Positions 1 to 7,986 of a DNA stretch of 16,104 bases are shown piece by piece; position 1 is the first letter of the stretch, and the number at the start of each line of letters is the position of its first letter. The notes below the pieces were generated by a model. It saw only the letters and a program-made list of their open reading frames with translations. It was not told where the DNA came from and ran no database searches. The translations under genes were made by a program, and so were the position numbers. The stretch spans positions 1-16,104 of the forward strand of contig CAJTVF010000058.1 in the NCBI GenBank assembly GCA_910579435.1, written 5' to 3'. The DNA is from an uncultured Oscillibacter sp. Lineage in GTDB: Bacteria; Bacillota; Clostridia; Oscillospirales; Oscillospiraceae.

Positions 1-56
1 ACCACATTTCTCGCTTCTTCGCTATTTCTATTTCCTATCTTGGTGAACTACTAGTC

Positions 57-90
57 AAAGTGCGGCAATCCGTTTTGATTGCCGCACTTT
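57..90 (-). terminator. Hairpin terminator downstream of the symporter gene
   Basis: A perfect 14-bp inverted repeat (57-70 pairing with 77-90) with a 6-nt loop lies 20 bp past the stop of the minus-strand symporter gene. The stem has a GC-rich core flanked by A and T runs, as in a bidirectional intrinsic terminator. The T-run after the stem is short (CTTTGAC on the minus strand), so termination efficiency is uncertain. It may also serve a plus-strand gene ending to the left of the window. Confidence 0.7.
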
Positions 91-109
91 AGCTATGCTC
101 TGAACAGTA

Positions 110-1330
110 TTACTTTTTCTTGCTCTGCCACTTGGAAACGCAGAGGGAGCAGGCAATGTCGCCGGTGACGTTCAGGCAGGTGCGGCCCATGTCGAAAAGC
201 CGGTCCACGGCTACGATAAGGCCGATGTAAGCCACGGGAATGCCCAGGGTCTCCAGCACCATGGCCAGCATAATCATGCCCGCGCCGGAGACGCCGGCGG
301 TGCCGATGGAGGCCAGAGTGGCCGTGAGCACCACGATGACCATTTGACCGATGGTCAGGTGGATGCCCGCGCAGGAGGCGATGAACACCGTGGCCACGCA
401 CTGGTAAATGGCCGTACCGTCCATGTTGATGGTGGAGCCCAGGGGCAGGACAAAGGCGGCGATGTCGTCCTTCGCGCCCAGTTCATGGGCGCACTCCTTG
501 GACACCGGCAGGGTGGCGGCGGAGGAGGTGGAGGTAAAGGCAAAGATCATGGCCGCGAAAGCGCCCTTGAAGAACCGGACGGGATTCATCCCCACAAAGA
601 TTTGAGCGGACAGGGAGTAGACCAGGACGGCGTGAACCGCGTAGCCGATGTAGGCGCAGAGGATAACCAGGAACAGCGAACCCAGGATGGCCGCGCCCTG
701 GGTGGCGGTGACCCACGCCATGTAGGTGAACACGCCGATGGGGGACAGGGAGATGATGAACTCCATCAGCCGCTCAATCACGGCGTAGAAGGAGCTCACG
801 ATGTCCCGGCAGAGCTTGCCCTTCTCTCCCGCCATCATAATGGCTCCGCCGAAGAACAGGGAGACCACAATGACCTGGAGCATGTTGGCGTTGACAAACG
901 CGCCCCACATGTTGCTGGGGAAGATGTCTACCAGCACGGACATGAAGCCGTTGAACGCCTTGGGCTCATACTCCGCCGCGCCCAGCTCCGCAGAGAGGTC
1001 CGGAAACATCCCCGCGCCCATGAAGATGTTGGCGAACACCAGGCCGATGACGCAGGCGATGGCGGTGGTGCAGAGGAAGTAGGCCACCGTCTTCACGCCT
1101 ACGGAGCCCACCTGCTTCATGTCGCCCATGGAGAGGATGCCGTCGATCATGCTCAGCAGCACCACGGGCACCACGATGAACTTCAAAAGGTTCACGAAGA
1201 TGTCGCCGAAGGGCTTCAAATACGTCGCGGTAAAGTCCGCCAGCCCGGCGAAGTAGCAGACCAGACCCACCGCGATACCGGCGACAAGCGCAATCAGTAT
1301 CCGCACAGGCAGGTTGTTTTTCTTCTTCAT
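110..1330 (-). CDS. Dicarboxylate/amino acid:cation symporter (glutamate/aspartate type)
   Basis: This 406-residue integral membrane protein belongs to the DAACS/GltP-DctA-GltPh family and would import acidic amino acids or C4-dicarboxylates with Na+ or H+. Family landmarks are in order: serine-rich hairpin 1 (TSTSSAATLPV, 266-276), the NMDGTA motif of TM7 (302-307), hairpin 2 (GTAGVSGAG, 343-351) and the TM8 substrate site with D376, D380, R383, T384, N387 and D391. In GltPh the Arg at the R383 position contacts the substrate side-chain carboxylate, so Glu/Asp or a dicarboxylate is favoured over neutral amino acids. Length is normal for the family. The start is preceded by GAGGTGAG at a short spacing. 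It is a monocistronic unit between its own promoter (1427-1455) and the hairpin at 57-90. The exact substrate and coupling ion cannot be read from sequence. A neighbouring racemase operon suggests acidic amino acids. Confidence 0.93.
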   Translation of the reverse strand: MKKKNNLPVRILIALVAGIAVGLVCYFAGLADFTATYLKPFGDIFVNLLKFIVVPVVLLSMIDGILSMGDMKQVGSVGVKTVAYFLCTTAIACVIGLVFANIFMGAGMFPDLSAELGAAEYEPKAFNGFMSVLVDIFPSNMWGAFVNANMLQVIVVSLFFGGAIMMAGEKGKLCRDIVSSFYAVIERLMEFIISLSPIGVFTYMAWVTATQGAAILGSLFLVILCAYIGYAVHAVLVYSLSAQIFVGMNPVRFFKGAFAAMIFAFTSTSSAATLPVSKECAHELGAKDDIAAFVLPLGSTINMDGTAIYQCVATVFIASCAGIHLTIGQMVIVVLTATLASIGTAGVSGAGMIMLAMVLETLGIPVAYIGLIVAVDRLFDMGRTCLNVTGDIACSLCVSKWQSKKK

Positions 1331-1426
1331 ACACTCACCTCATAAAATAGAATCTTTGGGACCCGCCGGCGAAGCGTCTGTGTTTTGGACAAATGCCCCG
1401 CCCGGAAGCCTTTCCAAATTAGCCAC

Positions 1427-1455
1427 ATTATACCAAATTGCCGGAGCCATGTAAA
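1427..1455 (-). promoter_or_regulatory. Sigma-A promoter of the symporter gene
   Basis: On the minus strand, TTTACA (1455-1450) and TATAAT (1432-1427) are separated by exactly 17 nt. Transcription should start near 1420, leaving a leader of about 90 nt before the ATG at 1330. The promoter lies downstream of the racemase terminator, so the symporter is probably transcribed independently. Confidence 0.8.
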
Positions 1456-1508
1456 GAGGAAATGAAAAGATTGTGGAAAGATTATGAAAAAACTATGAAA
1501 AAATCGTG

Positions 1509-1556
1509 AATAGATGCCGGATGTCTGACTATGTGAACAGACATCCGGCATCTATT
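1509..1556 (-). terminator. Intrinsic terminator after the racemase gene
   Basis: An 18-bp perfect inverted repeat (1509-1526 with 1539-1556; core AGATGCCGGATGTCT) with a 12-nt loop begins 2 bp after the racemase stop codon. On the minus strand it is followed by a CGATTTTTTC tract, which gives a strong Rho-independent terminator separating the transporter-racemase operon from the downstream symporter promoter. Confidence 0.85.
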
Positions 1557-1558
1557 GT

Positions 1559-2266
1559 TCATTCTCCTCGTACGGAATAGCCGCAGAAACGGATGGCGGC
1601 TTTCGCCAGCTCCTCCGTGGGGTCCACGCAGGGCAGGTCCAGCCCCAGCGCCTGGCACGCCAGGGGCAGCTCCGTGCAGGCCGGGAGGAAACACTCCGCC
1701 CCCCGGGCCGCCAGGGCCTCCGTGACGGAGAGGAACGCCGCCCGGTACCGGGACGTCGGGGCCCCGGCCTTCACGCCCTGGTAGATGACCTCCATCAGCG
1801 CGTCCCGCTCCGCCTCGTCCGGGACCAGGAAGGGCACCCCCTCCGCCGCCAGGGCGTCCTGATACAGCCCGGCGGCCAGGGTGCCGGTGGTGGCGAGGAT
1901 GGCCGCCGCCTTCCCGGGGAAGCGCTCCCGGCAGGCCCGCGCCGCCGCCTCGATCATGCTGAGGAAGGGCAGCTTCGTCAGGGGGGCCAGCCGGGGGAGG
2001 AAATAGTGGGCGGTGTTGCAGGGCATGACGAGGCAGTCCGCCCCGCAGAGCTCCAGGTGCCGCAGAGCGTCCGCCATGGCGGGAACCGGGTCCTCCCCGC
2101 CGCTTAAAATGGCGGCGGTGCGGTCGGGGATGGAGGCGTTGCTGTCGATGTAAACCCGGATATGATCGTTGTCTCCGGCGGCGTCGGTGCAGGCCACGAT
2201 TTTCCGGAACAGGTCCGCCGTGGCCATGGGGCCCATGCCGCCTAAAATGCCGATGGTCTTTTTCAT
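1559..2266 (-). CDS. Aspartate/glutamate racemase family protein
   Basis: This 235-residue cytosolic protein belongs to the cofactor-independent Asp/Glu racemase superfamily. The N-terminal GILGGMGPMAT (6-16) is the hallmark of the aspartate-racemase branch. The two catalytic cysteines are in place: C83 in MPCNTAH and C197 in PACTELP. Having both cysteines predicts two-base racemisation of an acidic amino acid, most likely L-Asp/D-Asp (EC 5.1.1.13). Glutamate racemase for peptidoglycan is less likely, because MurI has a different N-terminus (DSGxGG). The gene is the second of a two-gene operon: its ATG lies 4 nt past the stop of the transporter gene, with GGGGGTGAG as ribosome binding site inside that gene's end. 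A strong terminator follows. Amino-acid specificity is inferred from the family, not shown. Confidence 0.88.
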   Translation of the reverse strand: MKKTIGILGGMGPMATADLFRKIVACTDAAGDNDHIRVYIDSNASIPDRTAAILSGGEDPVPAMADALRHLELCGADCLVMPCNTAHYFLPRLAPLTKLPFLSMIEAAARACRERFPGKAAAILATTGTLAAGLYQDALAAEGVPFLVPDEAERDALMEVIYQGVKAGAPTSRYRAAFLSVTEALAARGAECFLPACTELPLACQALGLDLPCVDPTEELAKAAIRFCGYSVRGE

Positions 2267-2270
2267 CCGC

Positions 2271-3083
2271 TCACCCCCAGAAATCCGGGAAGAGCAGCTC
2301 GCTGCCCACCTTCACCGTCAGCAGGATCAAAACAATGATGACCGTGGGACGGACAATTTTGCTGCCGTTCTTGATGGCAAGCCCCGACCCGATGTAATGC
2401 CCGGCGATGGAAGCCACGGCGGCGATGAGCCCCACGCCCCAGTACACATAGCCGGAGACCATCTGGGTCACCAGGCTGCCGATGTTGGAGGAGAGGTTGA
2501 TGACCTTCACGCCCCCCGCCGCGTGGCGGGTGTCCATCTTTGCCGCCCGGATAAAAATAATCATGAGGAAGGTCCCCGTGCCCGGGCCGTAGTAGCCGTC
2601 GTAGCCCCCGATGACGAAGGCCGCGGCCCAGATGATGGCAAGCCGCTTTTTGGGGTCGATTTCCCCCGGCTCGTCGGGCCACTCCCGGCCCCGGAGCGTG
2701 AGGAAGGCCACCACCGGAAGCACCAGGAGCAGTAAGTACTTCAGCACCGCGTCCGGCGTCAGGTGCTGGAGCCAGGTGCCGATGGCGGAGCCCGCCAGGG
2801 CGAAGGCGATGGACGGGCCGAAAAGCCGCCAGTCGACGTAGCCGTTCTTGATGAACCGGCCGGTGGAAAAGCAGGAGCCGATGGCGGCGGAGACCTTGTT
2901 GGTCCCCAGGGCGTAAGGCACGGGGAGGCTGCCGAAGGCGATGAGGTGGGTGGGAACGGAGATGATGCCTCCGCCCCCGGCAATGGCGTCCATAAAGGAT
3001 GCCAGGAACACGCCTGCGCAGACCAGCAGCACCACCCAGAGGGGGAAGCCGTCGATCCGCAGGGCCGTCAGAGACTGTAGCAT
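2271..3083 (-). CDS. TSUP-family (TauE/SafE) membrane transporter
   Basis: This 270-residue polytopic membrane protein is of the TSUP/TauE-SafE family (YfcA-like branch), whose studied members move sulfite, sulfonates or related organosulfur anions. It shows the two family repeats: DAIAGGGGIISVP (32-44) followed by TNKVSAAIGS (61-70) in the first half, and GGYDGYYGPGTGTFL (159-173) in the second. Hydrophobic segments fill the rest except a charged cytosolic loop near 131-147. The start was set at MLQSL because AGGAGGT sits 5 nt upstream and the promoter at 3118-3146 gives a leader of about 28 nt; an in-frame ATG 29 codons further upstream would lie inside that promoter. It is first in an operon with the racemase. 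The substrate is unknown. Confidence 0.9.
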   Translation of the reverse strand: MLQSLTALRIDGFPLWVVLLVCAGVFLASFMDAIAGGGGIISVPTHLIAFGSLPVPYALGTNKVSAAIGSCFSTGRFIKNGYVDWRLFGPSIAFALAGSAIGTWLQHLTPDAVLKYLLLLVLPVVAFLTLRGREWPDEPGEIDPKKRLAIIWAAAFVIGGYDGYYGPGTGTFLMIIFIRAAKMDTRHAAGGVKVINLSSNIGSLVTQMVSGYVYWGVGLIAAVASIAGHYIGSGLAIKNGSKIVRPTVIIVLILLTVKVGSELLFPDFWG

Positions 3084-3117
3084 GAAAGACCTCCTGATGG
3101 TATTGAAGTGTCTTGTT

Positions 3118-3146
3118 ATCATACCGCAGCTGGACGGCAAAATCAA
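3118..3146 (-). promoter_or_regulatory. Sigma-A promoter of the TSUP transporter-racemase operon
   Basis: On the minus strand TTGATT (3146-3141) and TATGAT (3123-3118) have a 17-nt spacer. The predicted start near 3111 leaves a short leader to the ATG at 3083, with the AGGAGGT site inside it. This also excludes the longer upstream start for the transporter. Confidence 0.8.
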
Positions 3147-3296
3147 CCGCCAGCCTTTTTTTATTAGCATACTTCACCTAGTTTTCTCTCCAACCTTTGA
3201 ACATTTTGCCGAAGGTATCCAAAAATTATTGTGAATCTTGAAGCAGATTTGGGGGAACCTGCTAAAAGACGGCCGTTTTTTTCGACAGGACCGTCC
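3147..3296. other. Divergent intergenic region between transporter and glycogen promoters
   Basis: About 150 bp of AT-richer DNA separate the two divergent promoters. No ORF with a ribosome binding site is visible. There is a weak GACGG/CCGTC inverted repeat (3268-3272 with 3291-3295) around a T-run, next to the glgB -35 box. It could be an operator, but I see no recognised regulator site. Confidence 0.4.
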
Positions 3297-3325
3297 TTGA
3301 CGCTATTTTCCAAAAGAAGTATAAT
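3297..3325 (+). promoter_or_regulatory. Sigma-A promoter of glgBCD
   Basis: TTGACG (3297-3302) and a perfect TATAAT (3320-3325) are separated by 17 nt. Transcription should begin near 3332, leaving a leader of roughly 158 nt before the glgB ATG at 3490. The near-consensus match suggests a strong basal promoter; any control would then act through the leader or a repressor. Confidence 0.85.
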
Positions 3326-3362
3326 ATTCTAAATTAGTCTATGATTATGTTGGCAGAGAACG

Positions 3363-3472
3363 GCCCGCCGCGTTTCGGACGGCGGGCGGGGCGTCCCGGA
3401 GGGCCGCCCTGGGAAATCGGCGGGCCGCTCGCCCAAAAGCGGCAGCCGCGGGCTTGGAGAGTACCCGCGGCT
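3363..3472 (+). promoter_or_regulatory. GC-rich structured 5' leader of glgB
   Basis: The glgB leader contains three consecutive perfect stems: 3363-3370 with 3380-3387, GCCGCT 3424-3429 with AGCGGC 3438-3443, and AGCCGCGGG 3444-3452 with CCCGCGGCT 3464-3472. The last ends a few bases before the GGAGGT ribosome binding site, so it could affect translation initiation. No T-run follows, so it is not a classic terminator, and I do not recognise a known riboswitch class. Confidence 0.45.
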
Positions 3473-3489
3473 ATACACGGAGGTTGACT

Positions 3490-5622
3490 ATGGCAAAATA
3501 CGATCAAGCCGAACGCTTCCACGCCGGAACCCTGACCGACGGCTGGCGCTGGTTTGGCTCCCATCCCGATACGAAGAACGGCGCGGAGGGCTGGACCTTC
3601 CGGGTCTGGGCTCCCCACGCCCAGGACGTTTCCGTCGTGGGCGACTTCAACAACTGGACCAACGGCGCCCATCCCCTCACCCGGAACGGCGAGGTCTGGG
3701 AGGGCTTCATCCCCGGCCTTCAGGAGTACGCGTCCTACAAATACGCCGTCAAGGGCCCCGACGGGGAGACCCGGCTGAAAACGGACCCCTACGCCTTCCA
3801 CTGCGAAACCCGCCCCGCCACCGCCGGCAAGCTCTATGACATCGCGGACTTCAAGTGGACCGACGCCGCCTTCCTGGCGAAGCAGGAAAAGCACCAGGCC
3901 TACGACTCCCCCCTGAACATTTACGAGGTCCATCTGGGCTCCTGGAAGAAGCGGCCCAACGGCGACTTCTACGACTACAAGGACATGGCCAAGGAGCTGG
4001 CCGCCTACGTCAAGGACATGGGCTACACCGCCATCGAGCTGCTGCCCGTGCTGGAGCACCCCTTCGACGGCTCCTGGGGCTACCAGTGTACCGGTTACTT
4101 CGCCCCCACCTCCCGGTACGGCACCCCTAAGGACTTCCTCTGGTTCGTGAACCACATGCACAAAAACGGCATCGCCGTCATTTTGGACTGGGTCCCCGCC
4201 CACTTCTGCAAGGACGCCCACGGCCTTTATGAGTTTGACGGCGGCTGCTGCTACGAGTACAGCGACCCCAACAAGTGGGAGCACGCCTCCTGGGGCACCC
4301 GGGTCTTTGACTACGGACGGCCCGAGGTGAAGAGCTTCCTCTTCTCCTCCGCCCGCTTCTGGCTGGAGGAGTGCCACATCGACGGCCTCCGGGTGGACGC
4401 GGTGGCGTCCATGCTGTACCTGGACTACAGCCGCCAGGGCGGCGCCTGGACCCCCAACAAGTACGGCGGGCACGAGAACCTGGAGGCCATCGACTTCCTC
4501 CGGGAGCTCAACGCCATGGCCTTCTCCGTGAAGCCCGGCGTCATGATGATCGCCGAGGAGTCCACCGCCTGGCCTATGGTCAGCCGCCCCGCCGACATCG
4601 GCGGCCTCGGCTTCAACCTCAAGTGGAACATGGGCTGGATGAACGACATGTGCCACTATTTGAAGCTGGACCCCTGGTTCCGCCAGGACCACCACAAGGA
4701 TATCACCTTCTCCATGATGTACGCCTTCTCCGAGAACTTCGTGCTGCCCATCTCCCACGACGAGGTGGTCCACATGAAGGGCTCCGTGGTGGGGAAGATG
4801 CCCGGCGACTACACGAACCAGCTCCGCTGCACCCGGGGCTTCTATGCCTACCTGCTGGCCCATCCGGGGAAAAAGCTTCTCTTCATGGGCGCGGAGCTGG
4901 GCCAGTGGCACGAGTGGAACGACAAGGAGTCCCTGGACTGGTATCTGCTGGAGAACGAGGAGAACCAAAAGATCCACCGCTTCTTCAAGGAAGCCAACGA
5001 CTTCTACAAGAAGGAGCCCGCCCTGTGGGAGATCGACTTTGACTGGGAGGGCTTCGAGTGGCTGGTGGTGGACGACAACCACAACAATGTGGTGGTCTTC
5101 CTCCGCAAGGACAAGAAGGGCCGGGACCTCCTCTGCGCCGTCAACTTCTCCCCCAATACTTACGAGGGCTACCGCATGGGCGTCCCCGCCCACAAGCAGT
5201 ACACCCCCGTCTTCAATACCGACGCGGTGGAATACGGCGGCGACGGCTTCGGCGACACAGAGCCCGTCCCCGTGGAGGCCATCCCCTCCCACGGCAAGGA
5301 GCACTCCGCCGCCATCCGCATCCCCGCCTTCGGCGCGGTGTTCCTCCGGGGCGAGGGCACGTTCCCCAAGCCCAAGGAAGCCAAAATATCCAAGGCCCCC
5401 AAGGCGGTGAAAGCTGCGGAGCAGACCGCCAAAGCCGTGGGAAAGACGGCGGGAAAGGCCGCCAAGGCCGTGGGGAAAACCGCCAAAGCCTCCGCCAAGA
5501 CCCTGGTCAAAACCGTCAAGTCCTCCGCCAAGGAGGGGAAAGCCTCCAAGGCGGATTCGGCTGAGAAACCCGACAAAAAGCCCAGAGCGAAAAAACAGGC
5601 AAAGGAGCTGAAAGAGACATGA
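3490..5622 (+). CDS. glgB: 1,4-alpha-glucan branching enzyme with histone-like C-terminal tail
   Basis: GlgB (EC 2.4.1.18) cuts alpha-1,4 chains and rejoins them through alpha-1,6 bonds. This 710-residue protein has a CBM48 domain (about 30-120; RVWAPHAQDVSVVGDFNNW), a GH13 barrel (about 140-500) and a C-terminal beta domain (to about 622). GH13 signatures are intact: DWVPAH (233-238), GLRVDAVASM with nucleophile D303, IAEEST with acid/base E356, and ISHDE with D424. Residues about 625-710 are an extra Lys/Ala/Thr/Ser-rich tail, containing AKAVGKTA twice, that is absent from standard GlgB (about 630-640 residues in short forms). The start at MAKYDQ is supported by GGAGGT upstream; an in-frame ATG 12 codons earlier lies inside a leader hairpin and lacks a site. 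It is first in glgBCD; its TGA overlaps the glgC ATG. Confidence 0.97.
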   Translation: MAKYDQAERFHAGTLTDGWRWFGSHPDTKNGAEGWTFRVWAPHAQDVSVVGDFNNWTNGAHPLTRNGEVWEGFIPGLQEYASYKYAVKGPDGETRLKTDPYAFHCETRPATAGKLYDIADFKWTDAAFLAKQEKHQAYDSPLNIYEVHLGSWKKRPNGDFYDYKDMAKELAAYVKDMGYTAIELLPVLEHPFDGSWGYQCTGYFAPTSRYGTPKDFLWFVNHMHKNGIAVILDWVPAHFCKDAHGLYEFDGGCCYEYSDPNKWEHASWGTRVFDYGRPEVKSFLFSSARFWLEECHIDGLRVDAVASMLYLDYSRQGGAWTPNKYGGHENLEAIDFLRELNAMAFSVKPGVMMIAEESTAWPMVSRPADIGGLGFNLKWNMGWMNDMCHYLKLDPWFRQDHHKDITFSMMYAFSENFVLPISHDEVVHMKGSVVGKMPGDYTNQLRCTRGFYAYLLAHPGKKLLFMGAELGQWHEWNDKESLDWYLLENEENQKIHRFFKEANDFYKKEPALWEIDFDWEGFEWLVVDDNHNNVVVFLRKDKKGRDLLCAVNFSPNTYEGYRMGVPAHKQYTPVFNTDAVEYGGDGFGDTEPVPVEAIPSHGKEHSAAIRIPAFGAVFLRGEGTFPKPKEAKISKAPKAVKAAEQTAKAVGKTAGKAAKAVGKTAKASAKTLVKTVKSSAKEGKASKADSAEKPDKKPRAKKQAKELKET

Positions 5623-6824
5623 AGAAAGAATGCATTGCCATGCTGCTGGCAGGAGGACAGGGCAGCCGCCTTTATGTCCTCACAGGAGACATGGCAAAGC
5701 CCGCCGTTCCCTTCGGCGGCAAGTACCGCATCATCGACTTCCCCCTCTCCAACTGCACAAACTCCGGCATCGACACCGTGGGCGTGCTGACCCAGTACCG
5801 CCCCCTGGAGCTGAACAGCTATATCGGCAGCGGCCAGCCCTGGGACCTGGACGGCTCCACCGGCGGCGTCCATATCCTGCCCCCCTACCAGGGCGCCAAG
5901 GGCGGCACCTGGTACAAGGGCACCGCCAACGCCATCTATCAGAACCTGGGCTTCATCGATATGCACGACCCCGAGTATGTGGTCATCCTCTCCGGCGACC
6001 ACATTTATAAGATGGACTATTCCGACATGCTGGCCCGCCACAAGGCGGCAAACGCCGCCTGCACCATTTCCGTCATGGAGGTGCCCTGGGCGGAGGCTCC
6101 CCGCTTCGGCATCATGAGCGTGGACGGGGACGACATGATCACCGAGTTCGCCGAGAAACCCAAGGAGCCCAAGAGCAACCTGGCTTCCATGGGCATTTAC
6201 GTATTCTCCTGGAAGGCCCTGCGGCAGTACCTCATCGACGATGAGAACACGGAAGGGTCCGAAAACGACTTCGGAAAGAACATCATCCCCTCCATGCTGG
6301 CGAACAATGAGCGCATGGCCGCCTACCGCTTCGCCGGCTACTGGAAGGACGTGGGCACCCTGGAATCCCTTTGGGACGCCAATATGGACATGCTGGCCCC
6401 CGAGTCCGGCCTGGACCTGCGGGACCGTTCCTGGCCCATCTACGCCCGCTCCGTCAGCGCTCCCCCCGCCTTCCTGGGCGAGAACTCCGCGGTGGCCCAC
6501 AGCGCCGTGAACCGGGGCAGCGTGCTGGAGGGCGTGGTGGAGAACTCCGTCCTCTCCCAGAACGTCACCGTGGGCGAGGGCGCGGCGGTCCGCTACTCCG
6601 TCCTCTTCCCCAATGTCGAGGTGGCCCCCGGCGCGGTGGTGGAGTACGCCATCCTGGGCGAGGGCTGCAAGATCGGCCCGGGCTGCCACGTGGGCGGCAC
6701 GCCGGAAAATACGCCGGAGGGCTGGGGCCTGACGGTACTGGCCCCGGGCTGCCGGCTGCCTGAGGGCAAAGACGCCAAAGCGGGTATCATGCTGAACCGC
6801 AGCGGTGAGGAGGTGTCCAAATGA
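5619..6824 (+). CDS. glgC: Glucose-1-phosphate adenylyltransferase, catalytic subunit
   Basis: GlgC (EC 2.7.7.27) makes ADP-glucose from ATP and glucose-1-phosphate, the committed step of bacterial glycogen synthesis. The 401-residue protein has the nucleotidyltransferase signature LLAGGQGSRL (9-18), KPAVPFGGKYRIIDFPLSNC (27-46), catalytic D127 in SGDHIY, the sugar-phosphate-binding lysine K180 in AEKP, and GYWKDVGT (240-247). A left-handed beta-helix of hexapeptide repeats follows from about 285 to 380. All catalytic residues expected for an active subunit are present. The start overlaps the glgB stop as ATGA, with AAAGGAG about 10 nt upstream, so translation is probably coupled. It likely forms hetero-oligomers with the GlgD subunit encoded next. 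Confidence 0.97.
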   Translation: MKKECIAMLLAGGQGSRLYVLTGDMAKPAVPFGGKYRIIDFPLSNCTNSGIDTVGVLTQYRPLELNSYIGSGQPWDLDGSTGGVHILPPYQGAKGGTWYKGTANAIYQNLGFIDMHDPEYVVILSGDHIYKMDYSDMLARHKAANAACTISVMEVPWAEAPRFGIMSVDGDDMITEFAEKPKEPKSNLASMGIYVFSWKALRQYLIDDENTEGSENDFGKNIIPSMLANNERMAAYRFAGYWKDVGTLESLWDANMDMLAPESGLDLRDRSWPIYARSVSAPPAFLGENSAVAHSAVNRGSVLEGVVENSVLSQNVTVGEGAAVRYSVLFPNVEVAPGAVVEYAILGEGCKIGPGCHVGGTPENTPEGWGLTVLAPGCRLPEGKDAKAGIMLNRSGEEVSK

Positions 6825-7933
6825 ACGGACTGCATGGAATCATTTTCACCTATGAGCGCCGCGGCAACCTCCAGGAGCTGGGCTCCATCCGCTCCTCCGC
6901 CTCCATTCCCTTCGGCGGGAGGTTCCGGGCGGTGGACTTCGCCCTCAGCGGCCTGGTCAACGCCGGGGCCACCGACGTGGGCATCATTCTCCACGGCCAC
7001 TACCAGAGCCTGCTGGACCACCTGGGCACCGGCAAGGACTGGGACCTGAGCCGCAAGCGGGGCGGCCTGCGCCTCCTGCCCCCCTTCAACTATAAGGGCG
7101 AGTGGGGCGCCATGCCCTACCGGGGCCATATCGAGGCCCTGACCGCCGTGCGGACTTATCTGGAAGAAATCCGTCAGGACTATGTGGTCATGATGGACGG
7201 CGACCTGGTGGCAAACCTGCCCCTGAGCGACGTGTATGAAAACCACCTGAAGTCCGGGGCGGACATCACCGTGGTCTGCGCCAACGACAGCTTCATGACC
7301 GAGGACGGCACCTACTTCCAGGTGGGAGAGGGCGGCCGGGTCGCCGAGGTCTTCGTCAGCCCCCACACCCCCCGGGGCCTGCGGGGACTGGGAACCTATG
7401 TGGTCTCCAAGAAACTGCTGCTGGAGCTGGTGGACGACTGCGCCGCCAAGGACCAGCTCAGCTGGCGGGGGGACGTGCTCCAGGCCCGGAAGGACCAGCT
7501 GAACATCCAGAGCTATATCTGGAAGGGCTACGCCGCCCAGATCCGCTCTGTCCAGGAGTACTACGACCGCAGCATGCAGCTGCTGGACCCCGCCATCCGG
7601 GCGGACCTGTTCTGCGCCCAGCGCCCCGTCCGGGCCAAGAATGCGGACCTCAGCTCCACCTACATCGGCCCCGGCGGAAAGTGCGTCAACTCCCTCTTCG
7701 GAGACGGCTGCTCCATTGAGGGCGTGGTGGAGAACTCCATCCTCTTCCCCGGCGTCACCGTGGAGGCCGGAGCAGTGGTGCGCAACTGCGTGATTTTTAA
7801 GGACTCCATCGTCCGCAAGGACGCGCAGCTGAGCTATATCATCGCCGACAAGGACGTCGAAGTCCTTCCGGGCCGGACGCTGATGGGCCACGTCACCTAC
7901 CCCATTGTCCTAGCCAAGGGCAGCAAGGTATAA
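6821..7933 (+). CDS. glgD: ADP-glucose pyrophosphorylase regulatory subunit GlgD
   Basis: GlgD is the GlgC paralogue typical of Firmicutes. In studied Bacillus and other Firmicutes systems it is inactive or weak alone but raises activity of the GlgC/GlgD complex. This 370-residue copy keeps the fold: PFGGRFRAVDFALSGLVNAG (30-49), MDGD (125-128), and a beta-helix near 275-350. It has lost the glycine-rich loop: the N-terminus reads GIIFTYERRGNLQEL where GlgC has AGGQGSRL. It also lacks the EKP lysine, with EVFVSPHTP at 176-184. These losses support a non-catalytic, allosteric role. Its ATG overlaps the glgC stop by 4 bp (ATGA), with GGAGGTG just upstream. It is the last gene of the first glycogen unit, and a hairpin follows at once. 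Confidence 0.95.
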   Translation: MNGLHGIIFTYERRGNLQELGSIRSSASIPFGGRFRAVDFALSGLVNAGATDVGIILHGHYQSLLDHLGTGKDWDLSRKRGGLRLLPPFNYKGEWGAMPYRGHIEALTAVRTYLEEIRQDYVVMMDGDLVANLPLSDVYENHLKSGADITVVCANDSFMTEDGTYFQVGEGGRVAEVFVSPHTPRGLRGLGTYVVSKKLLLELVDDCAAKDQLSWRGDVLQARKDQLNIQSYIWKGYAAQIRSVQEYYDRSMQLLDPAIRADLFCAQRPVRAKNADLSSTYIGPGGKCVNSLFGDGCSIEGVVENSILFPGVTVEAGAVVRNCVIFKDSIVRKDAQLSYIIADKDVEVLPGRTLMGHVTYPIVLAKGSKV

Positions 7934-7938
7934 ATTTC

Positions 7939-7972
7939 CATAAAAGGGGGGCGTCTCCGTCCCCCTTTTATG
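7939..7972 (+). terminator. Hairpin after glgD
   Basis: CATAAAAGGGGG (7939-7950) pairs perfectly with CCCCCTTTTATG (7961-7972) around a 10-nt loop, 6 bp after the glgD stop. The A-tract, G-tract, C-tract, T-tract layout is that of an intrinsic terminator, although the T-run lies within the stem rather than beyond it. It separates glgBCD from the glgA promoter and probably limits read-through. Confidence 0.7.
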
Positions 7973-7986
7973 ATTGAAAGGCCGGA

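Noticed and set aside
3084..3170. Longer start of the TSUP transporter
   Set aside because: It would begin upstream of and inside the promoter at 3118-3146, and AGGAGGT precedes the shorter start.
3454..3489. Twelve-residue N-terminal extension of GlgB
   Set aside because: The upstream ATG lies in a leader hairpin without a ribosome binding site, whereas GGAGGT precedes the ATG at 3490.
3334..5304. A 656-codon minus-strand frame opposite glgB
   Set aside because: It covers the glgB promoter and leader, has no ribosome binding site or recognisable domain, and mirrors glgB codon bias.
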